Origin: Chryseobacterium sp. SSA4.19
GTDB lineage: Bacteria; Bacteroidota; Bacteroidia; Flavobacteriales; Weeksellaceae
Reading direction: 5' to 3'
NCBI RefSeq assembly: GCF_022601875.1
Contig: NZ_JAKVIP010000004.1
Coordinates: forward strand, 98,338 to 162,337
DNA length: 64,000 bases
A model generated the notes under the pieces. The model saw only the letters and a program-made list of their open reading frames with translations. It had not been told where the DNA came from and ran no database searches. Shown here one piece after another: positions 16,455-24,846 of the stretch (the stretch's first letter is position 1; every line of letters starts with the position of its first letter). Made by a program: the position numbers and the translations under genes.

Positions 16455-17837
16455 CTAAGGATTTTTCTTTTTTACCCTCGCTCTGACTTTTTTCACCTCA
16501 TCTTTGATGAAAGGATATTTTTTCTGCATATCAGAAACCAGTGAAGGATCCAGATCCAACGCTTTTAATAAAGCTTCTTTACCTTTTTCCTGGTCTTTAA
16601 GGTTAAGGTAACAGTTGCTGAGCTGATAAAACAACTCCGCCCTGTGATGCACTTTTACTGCTTTATTTAATAGAGTGACAGCTTCTTCATATTCTCCCAG
16701 AAGCATCAGTACTTCAGAATAAGCATACCAGTTGTAAAACCTTGTAGGCTCAGCTTCTACCAGCTTTTTCAGGCAATAAAGACTTTCCTCAAACTTCCCG
16801 GAATCAATGAATAGAAATGCCAGTCTTTTCTGATAATCAAGATTACTTTCATTCAGATGGGTTGCTTCTTTTGCAAAATGCAAGGCTTCCGTCATTCCGC
16901 CCATTTCTTCATACAGATAAGACTGCTCCATCATAGACAGATAAAACTGAGGATCTTCTCTCAAGGATTTCTGAAATGCGTTTAAAGCAATAATAGGCTG
17001 CTTTAACGCTTTATAACATAGCCCTATTTTATAAAAGGTAAAGGCTTTGGTATATTCAAGCTCAAGCATTTCTTCATACACCTCAATAGCATTTTTGTAC
17101 TGGCCCAATGCTTCATAGCAAGCCGCTTTATTTGCGTAAACCCCTACGGAGCTTGAGTTGATGGCCAGTAAATAATCATATCCTTTGATGGCTTCTTCGT
17201 AATTTTTCCTGTTGAAATAGAACTGTCCGTATTCAAACCAGGCAATTTCAGAATAGGCATATTCGTCCAGATATTCATTAAGAAAGGCAATAGCCTCATC
17301 GTTCTTATTCAGATCTGAGAAGCAGACCATACAGTTTTCCAGGGCATAATCATCCGTAGGATCTTCTGCAAGCGCTTTTCTGTAGTGTTTAAGAGCGTTA
17401 AAAGGATCTCCGAGATTTACATATTCATCAGCAATAAAATTGTTCAGAAAGTTTTCTTCTTCTTTCAGTTCCAATGCTATTTTACAGATGTCAATGGATT
17501 TTCTTGGATTTCCCAGGTTCGAATAATACTTTGCGTAGCAGACCAGAAAGTCTGTGTTTTCCATAGAAGAGCCTTTCAGCTCGTTGATGAGTTCCTTCGC
17601 CGTATTATAATCTTCCCATTCCAGGAGAACTTCAAGTTTTTTGATCTTGATATCTAAAGAATTGGGGTGAAGCTTTAAACCGTAATTCACTGCCGTATCG
17701 GCATAATTAAAGTCGCCAAGCTCCAGATAGTAAACAATAATGTCTTCCAACTCTTCTGTATCAAAGTAGAATTCATCATTGTTTTCCATCATTTCCTCGA
17801 ACTTTTTTACAAGTTCATTTCCAAAATATTCTTCCAA
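16455..17837 (-). CDS. Tetratricopeptide-repeat protein
   Basis: A 460-residue soluble protein built almost wholly of about ten to eleven TPR helical hairpins (for example ALKHYRKALAEDPTDDYALE, ALNAFQKSLREDPQFYLSMM and AVTLLNKAVKVHHRAELFYQ). There is no signal peptide or membrane segment. The N-terminus MEEYFGNELVKKFEE is best reached from a TTG start at 17837, as no ATG lies closer than residue 16; the C-terminus is basic (KKVRARVKKKNP). TPR proteins act as protein-binding scaffolds; the partner is unknown. The same-strand neighbour glmM lies about 120 bases upstream. Confidence 0.88.
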   Translation of the reverse strand: MEEYFGNELVKKFEEMMENNDEFYFDTEELEDIIVYYLELGDFNYADTAVNYGLKLHPNSLDIKIKKLEVLLEWEDYNTAKELINELKGSSMENTDFLVCYAKYYSNLGNPRKSIDICKIALELKEEENFLNNFIADEYVNLGDPFNALKHYRKALAEDPTDDYALENCMVCFSDLNKNDEAIAFLNEYLDEYAYSEIAWFEYGQFYFNRKNYEEAIKGYDYLLAINSSSVGVYANKAACYEALGQYKNAIEVYEEMLELEYTKAFTFYKIGLCYKALKQPIIALNAFQKSLREDPQFYLSMMEQSYLYEEMGGMTEALHFAKEATHLNESNLDYQKRLAFLFIDSGKFEESLYCLKKLVEAEPTRFYNWYAYSEVLMLLGEYEEAVTLLNKAVKVHHRAELFYQLSNCYLNLKDQEKGKEALLKALDLDPSLVSDMQKKYPFIKDEVKKVRARVKKKNP

Positions 17838-17960
17838 TATAAAACAGTTTTAAGATTTAAGACTTGAGATATGAGATGTACAAATACTCGGTTCTGAAAA
17901 TCTTAGTACTAAATTTAATAATAAATACGATTAAAATGATGAAACGGATGTTAATATTTA

Positions 17961-19343
17961 TTAAATCAAACTATTGATTTTAGCTATCATTTCATCACCT
18001 AACCTATCGGCTTCTTCCTGAGATTTGGCTTCGGTATAAATTCTGATAATGGGTTCCGTATTAGACTTTCTAAGATGAACCCAATTGTTTTCAAAATCTA
18101 TTTTTACACCGTCAACCGTAGATACCTCTTCATTTTGATACTCTTTTTCCATTTTGGTTAAAAGAGCGTCCACATCAATTTCCGGAGTCAGTTCAATTTT
18201 CTTTTTACCCATGAAATAACCGGGATAGCCTGATCTCAATTCAGAAACCGTTTTGTTTTCCTTCGCCAGGTGCGTTAAGAATAATGCAATCCCTACCAGA
18301 GAGTCTCTTCCGTAATGCAGATCAGGATAGATAATACCTCCGTTTCCTTCTCCGCCAATCACTGCATGTTTTTCTTTCATTAAAGTAACCACGTTCACTT
18401 CTCCTACAGCACTTGCAAAATATTCCGAACCGTGAGTTTGCGCAACGTCTCTCAGCGCACGGCTTGACGACAGATTGGAAACAGCGGCGCCGGATTTATT
18501 CTTCAGTAAATAATCTGCAACAGCGACCAATGTATATTCTTCGCCAAACATTTCGCCTTTTTCATCAATTAAAGCCAATCGGTCAACATCCGGATCCACC
18601 ACAATTCCTAAATCCGCGTTTTCTTTCTTAACCAGTTCACAGATATCACCCAAATGCTCTTTCAGGGGCTCAGGATTGTGTGGAAACTGTCCGTTCGGCT
18701 CACAATATAATTTTATGGTTTCACATCCCAATTTTTCCAGAAGCATCGGAATGGCAATACCTCCTGTAGAGTTCACGGCATCCAAAACGATTTTGAAATT
18801 CTTGGCCTTAACCGCTTCGGCATCAACCATCGGCAAATCCAGAACCTGCTGAATATGGATGTCAAAAGCGTCATCTCTTGTTTCATATTGTCCAAGGTCA
18901 TCTACTTCTGCATAGTTAAAATCTTCACTTTCTGCCAGGGCAAGAACTTCTGCGCCGTTTTCTCCGGTGATGAATTCTCCTTTATCATTTAATAATTTAA
19001 GGGCATTCCATTGTTTGGGGTTATGAGAGGCGGTAAGGATTATCCCGCCGTCTGCCTTTAATTCCGGTACCATAATCTCAACGGTCGGAGTGGTAGAAAG
19101 ACCTAAGTCAATTACATTGATTCCGAGACCCTGTAAGGTTGCCGTTACCAGGGAAGAAACCATCTGTCCTGAAATTCTGGCATCTCTTCCTATAACGAGA
19201 GTAAGGTCTTTTTTATTTTTATTGTTCTGAAGCCAGGTTCCGAATGCGGAAGCAAATTTTACAACATCCAGTGGCGTTAAATTATCATTCACTTTTCCGC
19301 CGATGGTTCCACGGATTCCTGAAATACTTTTTATTAATGACAT
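17961..19343 (-). CDS. glmM: Phosphoglucosamine mutase
   Basis: 460 residues, alpha-D-phosphohexomutase family. The phosphoserine loop is seen as ILTASHNPKQWNALK, the metal-binding loop as DPDVDRLALID, the sugar-specificity loop as GGEGNGGI and the phosphate-binding loop as LRKSNTEPIIRIY near the C-terminus. GlmM converts glucosamine-6-phosphate to glucosamine-1-phosphate for UDP-GlcNAc synthesis, feeding the peptidoglycan pathway whose later genes lie at 36742-45291. Some Bacteroidota enzymes of this clade also act on glucose or mannose phosphates, so specificity is inferred. A TAATTTTG promoter box lies about 50 bases upstream. Confidence 0.9.
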   Translation of the reverse strand: MSLIKSISGIRGTIGGKVNDNLTPLDVVKFASAFGTWLQNNKNKKDLTLVIGRDARISGQMVSSLVTATLQGLGINVIDLGLSTTPTVEIMVPELKADGGIILTASHNPKQWNALKLLNDKGEFITGENGAEVLALAESEDFNYAEVDDLGQYETRDDAFDIHIQQVLDLPMVDAEAVKAKNFKIVLDAVNSTGGIAIPMLLEKLGCETIKLYCEPNGQFPHNPEPLKEHLGDICELVKKENADLGIVVDPDVDRLALIDEKGEMFGEEYTLVAVADYLLKNKSGAAVSNLSSSRALRDVAQTHGSEYFASAVGEVNVVTLMKEKHAVIGGEGNGGIIYPDLHYGRDSLVGIALFLTHLAKENKTVSELRSGYPGYFMGKKKIELTPEIDVDALLTKMEKEYQNEEVSTVDGVKIDFENNWVHLRKSNTEPIIRIYTEAKSQEEADRLGDEMIAKINSLI

Positions 19344-19390
19344 TATGAGTGTTTTATAGGTTAATGTTGGTTTGATTGATTAAGACAAAG

Positions 19391-19398
19391 CAAAATTA
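19391..19398 (-). promoter_or_regulatory. Promoter -7 box of glmM
   Basis: TAATTTTG on the minus strand, exact TAnnTTTG, 48 bases before the glmM ATG. No matching -33 TTG is clear. Confidence 0.45.
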
Positions 19399-19427
19399 GA
19401 TATTATTTATTACACCCCGTCAGAAAG

Positions 19428-19580
19428 TTATGAACAACCGCAGTCTTTATCGCAGTTTGTTCTTTTAGAACTGAATTTCTTCGGTGCAAAATTTTTCCTG
19501 AGCATCTTAAACAAAGCATAACAGGCAAATGCAACAATGAGAAAAATTAGGATGTATTGTAAAATCAATGAAGAGTCCAT
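19428..19580 (-). CDS. FeoB-associated Cys-rich membrane protein
   Basis: A 50-residue protein starting MDSSLILQYILIF, with one membrane helix (about residues 5-25), a basic stretch (KMLRKN, KKFSSKR), and a C-terminal cysteine cluster CDKDCGCS. This is the layout of the small Cys-rich proteins that follow feoB in many bacteria. Its ATG shares an A with the feoB stop (TAATG), so it is translationally coupled. A role in iron handling at the FeoB pore is inferred from position and the metal-ligand-like tail. Confidence 0.8.
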   Translation of the reverse strand: MDSSLILQYILIFLIVAFACYALFKMLRKNFAPKKFSSKRTNCDKDCGCS

Positions 19581-21613
19581 TATTTTAAAATTTGATAAGC
19601 AAGCATCGACACAAAATAAGCCAAACCAGTCATCATGACTACCTGAAAAGCCGTCCATTTCCAGCTTTTGGTTTCTCTGTAGACTACTGCAAGTGTTGAA
19701 ATACACTGCATTGCAAATGCGTAAAACAGAAGTACGGAAACGCCTGTCGCAAAGCTGAAAACTTTTTCGCCATCCGGCTTAACATCCCGTCTCATTTTAT
19801 CAATCACTTTTACTTCCGGAGCATCATCTTCCAGGCTGTATAAGGTAGACATGGTGCCTACAAAAACTTCTCTTGCTACAAAACTGGTGAGAATTCCAAC
19901 ACCCATTTTCCAGTCATAACCGAGAGGTGCAATCACCGGCTCTATGCCTTTACCCATCTTTGCCAGATAAGAATGGTCAAGCTCAACATTTGTAGCCACA
20001 AACTGATCGGGAGATTGTTTCGGACCGAAATAACTGAGGAACCAAATGATAATACTTACAATGAAAATAATTTTTCCTGCCCCTGTAATGAAATCCCATA
20101 CCTTACTTAGCACCATTTTTAAATCATATGCAAAAAGTGGCTTTTTGTAGGTGGGCAAGTCCATAACAAGATATGTTTTCTCTTTATTTTTAATGAACTT
20201 ATTAAGAATTGCTGCAGACAGCAAGGCAACTACAAAACCTAACAAATACATTCCCATCAGAACCAAGGCCTTGTATTTAATCCCTAAAACGGTTTTGTCT
20301 GAAATAATCAACCCGATGATGATGCTATAAACGGGGAGCCTCGCAGAGCATGTCATGAAAGGCGTCACCAGAATAGTAAGCAGCCGTTCTTTCAGGTTTT
20401 CAATGTTTCTCGTGGAAATAACAGCAGGAATGGCACACGCCGTTCCGGAAACCAACGGGACAATGCTTTTGCCGTTCAGCCCGAATGGCCGGAGAATCCT
20501 GTCCATCAGGAACACCACTCGTGCCATATACCCTGAATCTTCCAAAAGATATAAGAAGTACAGCAAAATCCCTATTTGCGGGGCAAAGATGACAATTCCA
20601 CCGATACCCGGAACAATTCCTTTAGAAATCAAAGAATTGATCGGTCCTTCAGGAAGATGTTCAGAAGTAAACGCTGACAGCCAGGCAAAAAGGCTGTCAA
20701 TCCAGTTCATCGGATATTCCGCCAAAAAGAAAACACTCTGGAAAATGACTAATAAAATCGCCATAAAAACGACATATCCCCAGAACTTATGGACCAGAAC
20801 TTTGTCTAATTTCTCCGTTAGCAGTTCTTTGAACTGAGGTTTCTTGGCAATAACATCAGCTAAAATGGCATCCACCTTCTGGTATCTTCGTACGGTTTCC
20901 TGAACCTGCAGTCTTTTTGGAACCAGGCTTTTCGCATCTGGCTCATTAATCTGCTCAACAATAGAATTGAATTTTCCTGCATCTGTGGCTAAGGTGAGGC
21001 TTAGCCATGCCTTGTATTCATTGTCAATGCCTTTATGGACAGCTATTTTCTGAATGAAATCTTTATGTTCACCCGGAGTTTCGAAGTTATGTTTTCCGGA
21101 TTTTACAAAAGTATTATGGAGAACAGCTTCTTTAATATCGTTAATGCCAATCTGTTCTTTGGCGTTGGTACGGATAATCTTTATGCCTAAAGCGTCAGAA
21201 AATTTCTGAATATCAATGGTAATGCCTCTTTTTTCCGCCTGGTCAATCTGATTGACCACCAGAATCATCGGAATACCCAGGTCCTGGATCTGCTGAAATA
21301 ACAAAAGGCCTCGTTTTAAGCTTAATGCTTCAAGAATATAGATAACCCCTGCATACTCTTTCTGATGATCCATGACAAATTTAGAAAAGATCGCTTCATC
21401 TTCCGAGCTTGGATATATGCTGTATGAGCCTGGTAAATCAACAACCTCTATCTCTTCATTTCCGTAGGTATAATATCCTGAATGACTTGCTACGGTAACC
21501 CCGGCATAGTTTCCGGTTTTCTGCTTTTTATTACAAAGCGCATTAAAAACCGTTGACTTTCCTACATTAGGATTCCCGACCAAAAGGACTTGTTTTCTCT
21601 GAATTTCCTGCAT
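19580..21613 (-). CDS. feoB: Ferrous iron transporter FeoB
   Basis: 677 residues. The N-terminal G-domain has GNPNVGKSTVFNAL (G1, residues 13-26), DLPGSYS (G3) and NQID (G4), followed by the GDI-like helical region and a membrane domain with two gate repeats (GTACAIPAV and CSARLPVYS). FeoB moves Fe(II) across the inner membrane under GTP control. The gene is coupled to feoA upstream (stop and start overlap) and to the Cys-rich small gene downstream. It is somewhat shorter than the E. coli protein (773), as is usual in Bacteroidota. Confidence 0.96.
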   Translation of the reverse strand: MQEIQRKQVLLVGNPNVGKSTVFNALCNKKQKTGNYAGVTVASHSGYYTYGNEEIEVVDLPGSYSIYPSSEDEAIFSKFVMDHQKEYAGVIYILEALSLKRGLLLFQQIQDLGIPMILVVNQIDQAEKRGITIDIQKFSDALGIKIIRTNAKEQIGINDIKEAVLHNTFVKSGKHNFETPGEHKDFIQKIAVHKGIDNEYKAWLSLTLATDAGKFNSIVEQINEPDAKSLVPKRLQVQETVRRYQKVDAILADVIAKKPQFKELLTEKLDKVLVHKFWGYVVFMAILLVIFQSVFFLAEYPMNWIDSLFAWLSAFTSEHLPEGPINSLISKGIVPGIGGIVIFAPQIGILLYFLYLLEDSGYMARVVFLMDRILRPFGLNGKSIVPLVSGTACAIPAVISTRNIENLKERLLTILVTPFMTCSARLPVYSIIIGLIISDKTVLGIKYKALVLMGMYLLGFVVALLSAAILNKFIKNKEKTYLVMDLPTYKKPLFAYDLKMVLSKVWDFITGAGKIIFIVSIIIWFLSYFGPKQSPDQFVATNVELDHSYLAKMGKGIEPVIAPLGYDWKMGVGILTSFVAREVFVGTMSTLYSLEDDAPEVKVIDKMRRDVKPDGEKVFSFATGVSVLLFYAFAMQCISTLAVVYRETKSWKWTAFQVVMMTGLAYFVSMLAYQILK

Positions 21614-21873
21614 TAAACCAATTCTTCAACAATAATAAAATCACCCTCCTCTTCACGGAGCGCAATGCGGCTTTTTTCATCCCCGAACTCCACATACATC
21701 GGTCCGCTGAAAGGTGCCTGATATAAAATCCTGAATGATGTTTCCGGAAGAAGCCCCATTTCAATAATCTTATTCGGCATGGTAAGGCTGTCATTATCAT
21801 ATCCCAGAATTTTTCCCATCCTGTTTCTGGGAAACCCGCTCAACTTATGTAAACCATTCTCTTTCAAAGCCAA
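21613..21873 (-). CDS. feoA: FeoA-family protein
   Basis: An 86-residue SH3-like protein. MPNKIIEMGLLPETSFRIL is the typical FeoA strand-turn, and ESR-like DEKSRIALREEEGDFIIV closes the domain. The start appears to be TTG at 21873 (MALKENGLHK); no in-frame ATG fits. FeoA supports FeoB activity and is first in the feo operon. A TATATTTG promoter box lies about 14-21 bases upstream of the TTG. No clear Fur box was seen, though iron regulation is expected. Confidence 0.88.
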   Translation of the reverse strand: MALKENGLHKLSGFPRNRMGKILGYDNDSLTMPNKIIEMGLLPETSFRILYQAPFSGPMYVEFGDEKSRIALREEEGDFIIVEELV

Positions 21874-21886
21874 AATTTTGTGTATG

Positions 21887-21894
21887 CAAATATA
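21887..21894 (-). promoter_or_regulatory. Promoter -7 box of the feo operon
   Basis: TATATTTG on the minus strand, exact consensus, 14 bases before the TTG start of feoA. Confidence 0.5.
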
Positions 21895-21931
21895 CGCTAT
21901 TTAAATTTAATCTAAATAACAACATTCCATG

Positions 21932-21971
21932 AAAAAAATCAACCCAAATGAAGTAATTCATTTGGGTTGAT
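21932..21971 (-). terminator. Terminator of the GLPGLI gene
   Basis: A perfect 15-bp stem (ATCAACCCAAATGAA and complement) with a 4-base loop, followed on the minus strand by seven T residues. Confidence 0.92.
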
Positions 21972-22003
21972 CTGAAATATAGTTAAATATGAATGTGTCT
22001 GAT

Positions 22004-22936
22004 TTAGTCTTTTTCCTTTCCTACTTTTTCCACTTGTCCTACTTTTAGCTTTTGGTAAGGCGGCTCAATCGGGTTATCATTGGAATTGAAGAAATCTTTG
22101 TAGGTTTTTTCCTGCTTCTTGATCATGTCACCAATCGTGCCATCCATTCCCGGGATTGATTTTGACATCATTTCCTGAGTCATCATCGGTCTTATCGTTG
22201 CAAAGGGATCTTTTTTAAAATCAGTAAAGGTCTTCTCAAATTTTTCTCTTGGCATCTCCGTTACCTTTAAGCCTACATTTGAAACTTTTTCAGCATAGGT
22301 CAGCTCCTCCCAGTTCGGTACTTTTCTGTTTCCCTGAAGAACCCACGAGTAATTTTTGCCTTCATCTTCAATTTTTACGATCAGTCCCGGAAGTCCTGAG
22401 AATTTATAAGGGCCGTCCTGGAATGGCAAATCTGTACTGAACCATGCGGTCCATTTCTTTCCCCCGAATTCAGTGGTTGCTTTCTGCGCATTGTAAGTTC
22501 CTATCTTGGCTTTTTCATTTGAAATTTTCCAGTCGAATTTAATGGTTTCATTATATCCAATATTCATCGGGGTAAACCCGCTTGCAATTCTTTCAATATA
22601 CTGTAGCTTCATATCCGGATAATATTTGACAATCTTTTCCGAAAATTTGGGCATTTTAAAAGACTTTGAAAGATCTTTAAAAACACCTGACTTTTGCATA
22701 GCCTCAACCTGTACTTTGATAATTGAATCCTGTCCTACAGCGGTGTAATCGCGGTATACAGAACGGTCTTTAACAATATCCAGTGCTGCCATTACTTTTT
22801 CAACTTTAGCGGAATCTTTTTTGGGTTTAAAAGTCAGTTCATAGAAAAAGCGGTTGGCTGTTTCTTTGGAATCATTGCTCTGTGCTCCTGCAAAAGCGAA
22901 GAGCGCGATAAAAAATATTGAAAATAGGTTTTTCAT
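22004..22936 (-). CDS. GLPGLI-family secreted protein
   Basis: 310 residues with a signal peptide ending in FAGAQ (about residue 19). The family-defining motif is present as YKFSGLPGLIVKIED near residue 187, with WKISNEKAKIGTYNAQKA before it. GLPGLI proteins are Bacteroidota-specific exported proteins of unknown biochemical role, often found near TonB-receptor-like barrels; one such barrel lies at 8658 in this window, but not adjacent. The gene is monocistronic with its own strong terminator. No TAnnTTTG box was recognised in the ~210 bases upstream. Confidence 0.9.
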   Translation of the reverse strand: MKNLFSIFFIALFAFAGAQSNDSKETANRFFYELTFKPKKDSAKVEKVMAALDIVKDRSVYRDYTAVGQDSIIKVQVEAMQKSGVFKDLSKSFKMPKFSEKIVKYYPDMKLQYIERIASGFTPMNIGYNETIKFDWKISNEKAKIGTYNAQKATTEFGGKKWTAWFSTDLPFQDGPYKFSGLPGLIVKIEDEGKNYSWVLQGNRKVPNWEELTYAEKVSNVGLKVTEMPREKFEKTFTDFKKDPFATIRPMMTQEMMSKSIPGMDGTIGDMIKKQEKTYKDFFNSNDNPIEPPYQKLKVGQVEKVGKEKD

Positions 22937-23122
22937 TGTATTTCTGATGTTTGAATAATTAGTTAACGGTTTTAAGCTTTTGTTACATAATTTTTTTGAT
23001 TTTTACTGATTGGCGCTTACGGATTTTATCAGATTAGCCCCCTTTTTATATATTCTAATCTCATTTTAATCTCTTTAATCACATTTTAATTCTGTTCCAA
23101 AAAGGTTTTAATCTGGCCATTC

Positions 23123-23130
23123 TAGTTTTG
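23123..23130 (+). promoter_or_regulatory. Promoter -7 box for the Usp-like/YoaK operon
   Basis: TAGTTTTG, exact TAnnTTTG, 17 bases before the first ATG at 23148. Confidence 0.55.
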
Positions 23131-23147
23131 TATCATCGAAAAAGATA

Positions 23148-23666
23148 ATGTATAACCTAAATCTTAATAATATGACCAGAACGATTTTAATAGCCACAGA
23201 TTATTCTCTTGAGTCTTTAAATATTTTAAAGAAAGTATTGAAGGAAAAAAATGCTTCGGAAGATGAGAATCAATATAATGTCCTTTTGGTTTCAGGGTAT
23301 GATGCCGGGGATTCTATCCGGGACCTTCTGTTTAATACAAAAAGTTCGGTTTTCAATAAGCTGAGGCCGAAGGAATTTTGTGACGCCTATGAAATTGTTA
23401 AGAATAAATATCCCCACCTGATCAATAAAATTATCTGTGATGTTTTTACAGGCAGCTTTCAGCGTACTTTTAATAATTATGTGAAAATAGAAGGCATTAC
23501 TGAGGCTTATTATTCTTCTTCTATTAAAAGTGTAGGTGATGGGAAATTTAATCTGGTTCCGTACATTCAGAAATGTAAAGAACTTGAATCATATGAAGTT
23601 TCTTTAGAAGTTCAGAAAAGTCTTCCGGAAAAAGGAAGGCTGGCAGAGATTTTCGCGGAAGCTTAA
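23148..23666 (+). CDS. Hypothetical protein, possibly universal-stress-protein-like
   Basis: 172 residues if started at ATG 23148, or 164 from the second ATG at 23172 (MTRTILIATDYSLESL). The beginning resembles the first strand and Asp loop of UspA-type domains (ILIATDYS followed by a helix), but the C-terminal GxxGS nucleotide motif is not seen, so membership is uncertain. There is no signal peptide or membrane span. It lies 25 bases upstream of a YoaK-family membrane gene in the same direction, so the two are likely co-expressed. Confidence 0.6.
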   Translation: MYNLNLNNMTRTILIATDYSLESLNILKKVLKEKNASEDENQYNVLLVSGYDAGDSIRDLLFNTKSSVFNKLRPKEFCDAYEIVKNKYPHLINKIICDVFTGSFQRTFNNYVKIEGITEAYYSSSIKSVGDGKFNLVPYIQKCKELESYEVSLEVQKSLPEKGRLAEIFAEA

Positions 23667-23691
23667 CTTTAAACCCTATAAAAATTAAAAA

Positions 23692-24543
23692 ATGTTAAGG
23701 AATTATAGTAACAGCAGGACGTTGGGAGACAACATTAAACTGGGGACGCTGACTGCCTTTACGGCAGGTACTATAAATATAGCCTCTTTATTAATATTTC
23801 TCTCGTTCACGTCAAACGTGACAGGTCATTACGCCATTTTTGCAGCAGAGATCAGCAAAGGAAACTGGTCCCAGGTGGCAGTGGTAGGATTGTGGATTTT
23901 CCTGTTTTTTTTCGGAGGGTTTGTGTCTAATTTTATTGTGATTAACTTCAATAAGAAAAGTAAGTATTTTGCCCATGCCATGCCTCTGTTCCTGGAAATC
24001 GCATGTCTGCTGTTTGTCGGGATTTACGGACAATTTTATTACCGGAAAACATTAGAAGAAACAGAATATCTGGTTGCGTTGATGCTATTTGCAACAGGCC
24101 TGCAGAATGGCTTAACAGCAAGTATCTCCAATTTCTCGGTAAAGACCACCCACCTTACGGGTACAACAACCGACCTGGGGATCCTGTTCTCTATGTTTAC
24201 CCAGAAAAAATTCAGAAAGAACCATGAGCTGGTAGCGAGAGCCAAACTGTTAATGAGTATTATGTTGGCTTATGTGGTAGGAGCCGTATTTTCAGGACTT
24301 ACATATTTCTATCTTGAATTCAGGGTGTTTTATATTATCAGTTTATGTTTACTGGTGGTGATCGGATATGATGCTTATAAGATTCATATCAGACATTTCA
24401 ACACACGATACAGGTACAATAAAATCTATAAAAAGCCTAATGTGGTAGCTTATCTGTATGAAAGAATACACGGTACTCCTGGGATAAAAATGGAAATTAA
24501 AGAAAAGCGTGAGAAAAAAAGAACCCTTATTTTCGATGAATAA
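23692..24543 (+). CDS. YoaK family (DUF1275) membrane protein
   Basis: 283 residues with about six hydrophobic helices. The family signature is visible in TLTAFTAGTINIASLL, SNVTGHYAIFAAEI and ATGLQNGLTASIS with TTHLTGTTTDLGI, the conserved TG and NG residues that define DUF1275. The function is unknown, though a transporter-like fold is suspected. The C-terminal tail is highly charged (KEKREKKR) and cytoplasmic. It is the second gene of a two-gene unit, and a hairpin terminator lies about 115 bases after the stop. Confidence 0.88.
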   Translation: MLRNYSNSRTLGDNIKLGTLTAFTAGTINIASLLIFLSFTSNVTGHYAIFAAEISKGNWSQVAVVGLWIFLFFFGGFVSNFIVINFNKKSKYFAHAMPLFLEIACLLFVGIYGQFYYRKTLEETEYLVALMLFATGLQNGLTASISNFSVKTTHLTGTTTDLGILFSMFTQKKFRKNHELVARAKLLMSIMLAYVVGAVFSGLTYFYLEFRVFYIISLCLLVVIGYDAYKIHIRHFNTRYRYNKIYKKPNVVAYLYERIHGTPGIKMEIKEKREKKRTLIFDE

Positions 24544-24657
24544 CGAGGTTATTGTTCAAGTGTCATGATAAATAAATGATGTTATAGCGCATCAGCTTTA
24601 TAATGATACGATTGGAAAATAAATATCAGTATTAATTTGTGTAAACTAGCTGTGAAT

Positions 24658-24699
24658 CAATCCTCTAATTGTGTAATGCAATCAGGGGATTGTGTTTTT
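24658..24699 (+). terminator. Probable terminator after the YoaK gene
   Basis: CAATCCTCTAATTG and CAATCAGGGGATTG pair with one wobble and one mismatch around a 7-base loop, followed by TGTTTTT. Confidence 0.6.
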
Positions 24700-24820
24700 A
24701 ATAAACTATGGGTTGCCGGATCTGCCTTGTATGAAGTGTTTTTTACGGTTAGGTTGTTGATATGTTGATAATTAAATTTTAATTAAAGGGTATATTATTT
24801 TAATTCTTATTCTGAATGCC

Positions 24821-24828
24821 TATTTTTG
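24821..24828 (+). promoter_or_regulatory. Promoter -7 box of mutL
   Basis: TATTTTTG, exact TAnnTTTG, 18 bases before the mutL ATG. Confidence 0.5.
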
Positions 24829-24846
24829 TAAGTTGATTTACGTTTT

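Larger units (their letters stand above)
24544..24846. other. 303-bp intergenic region before mutL
   Basis: Holds a terminator-like hairpin (24658-24692) and the mutL -7 box (24821-24828). No reading frame or other structure was recognised. Confidence 0.55.
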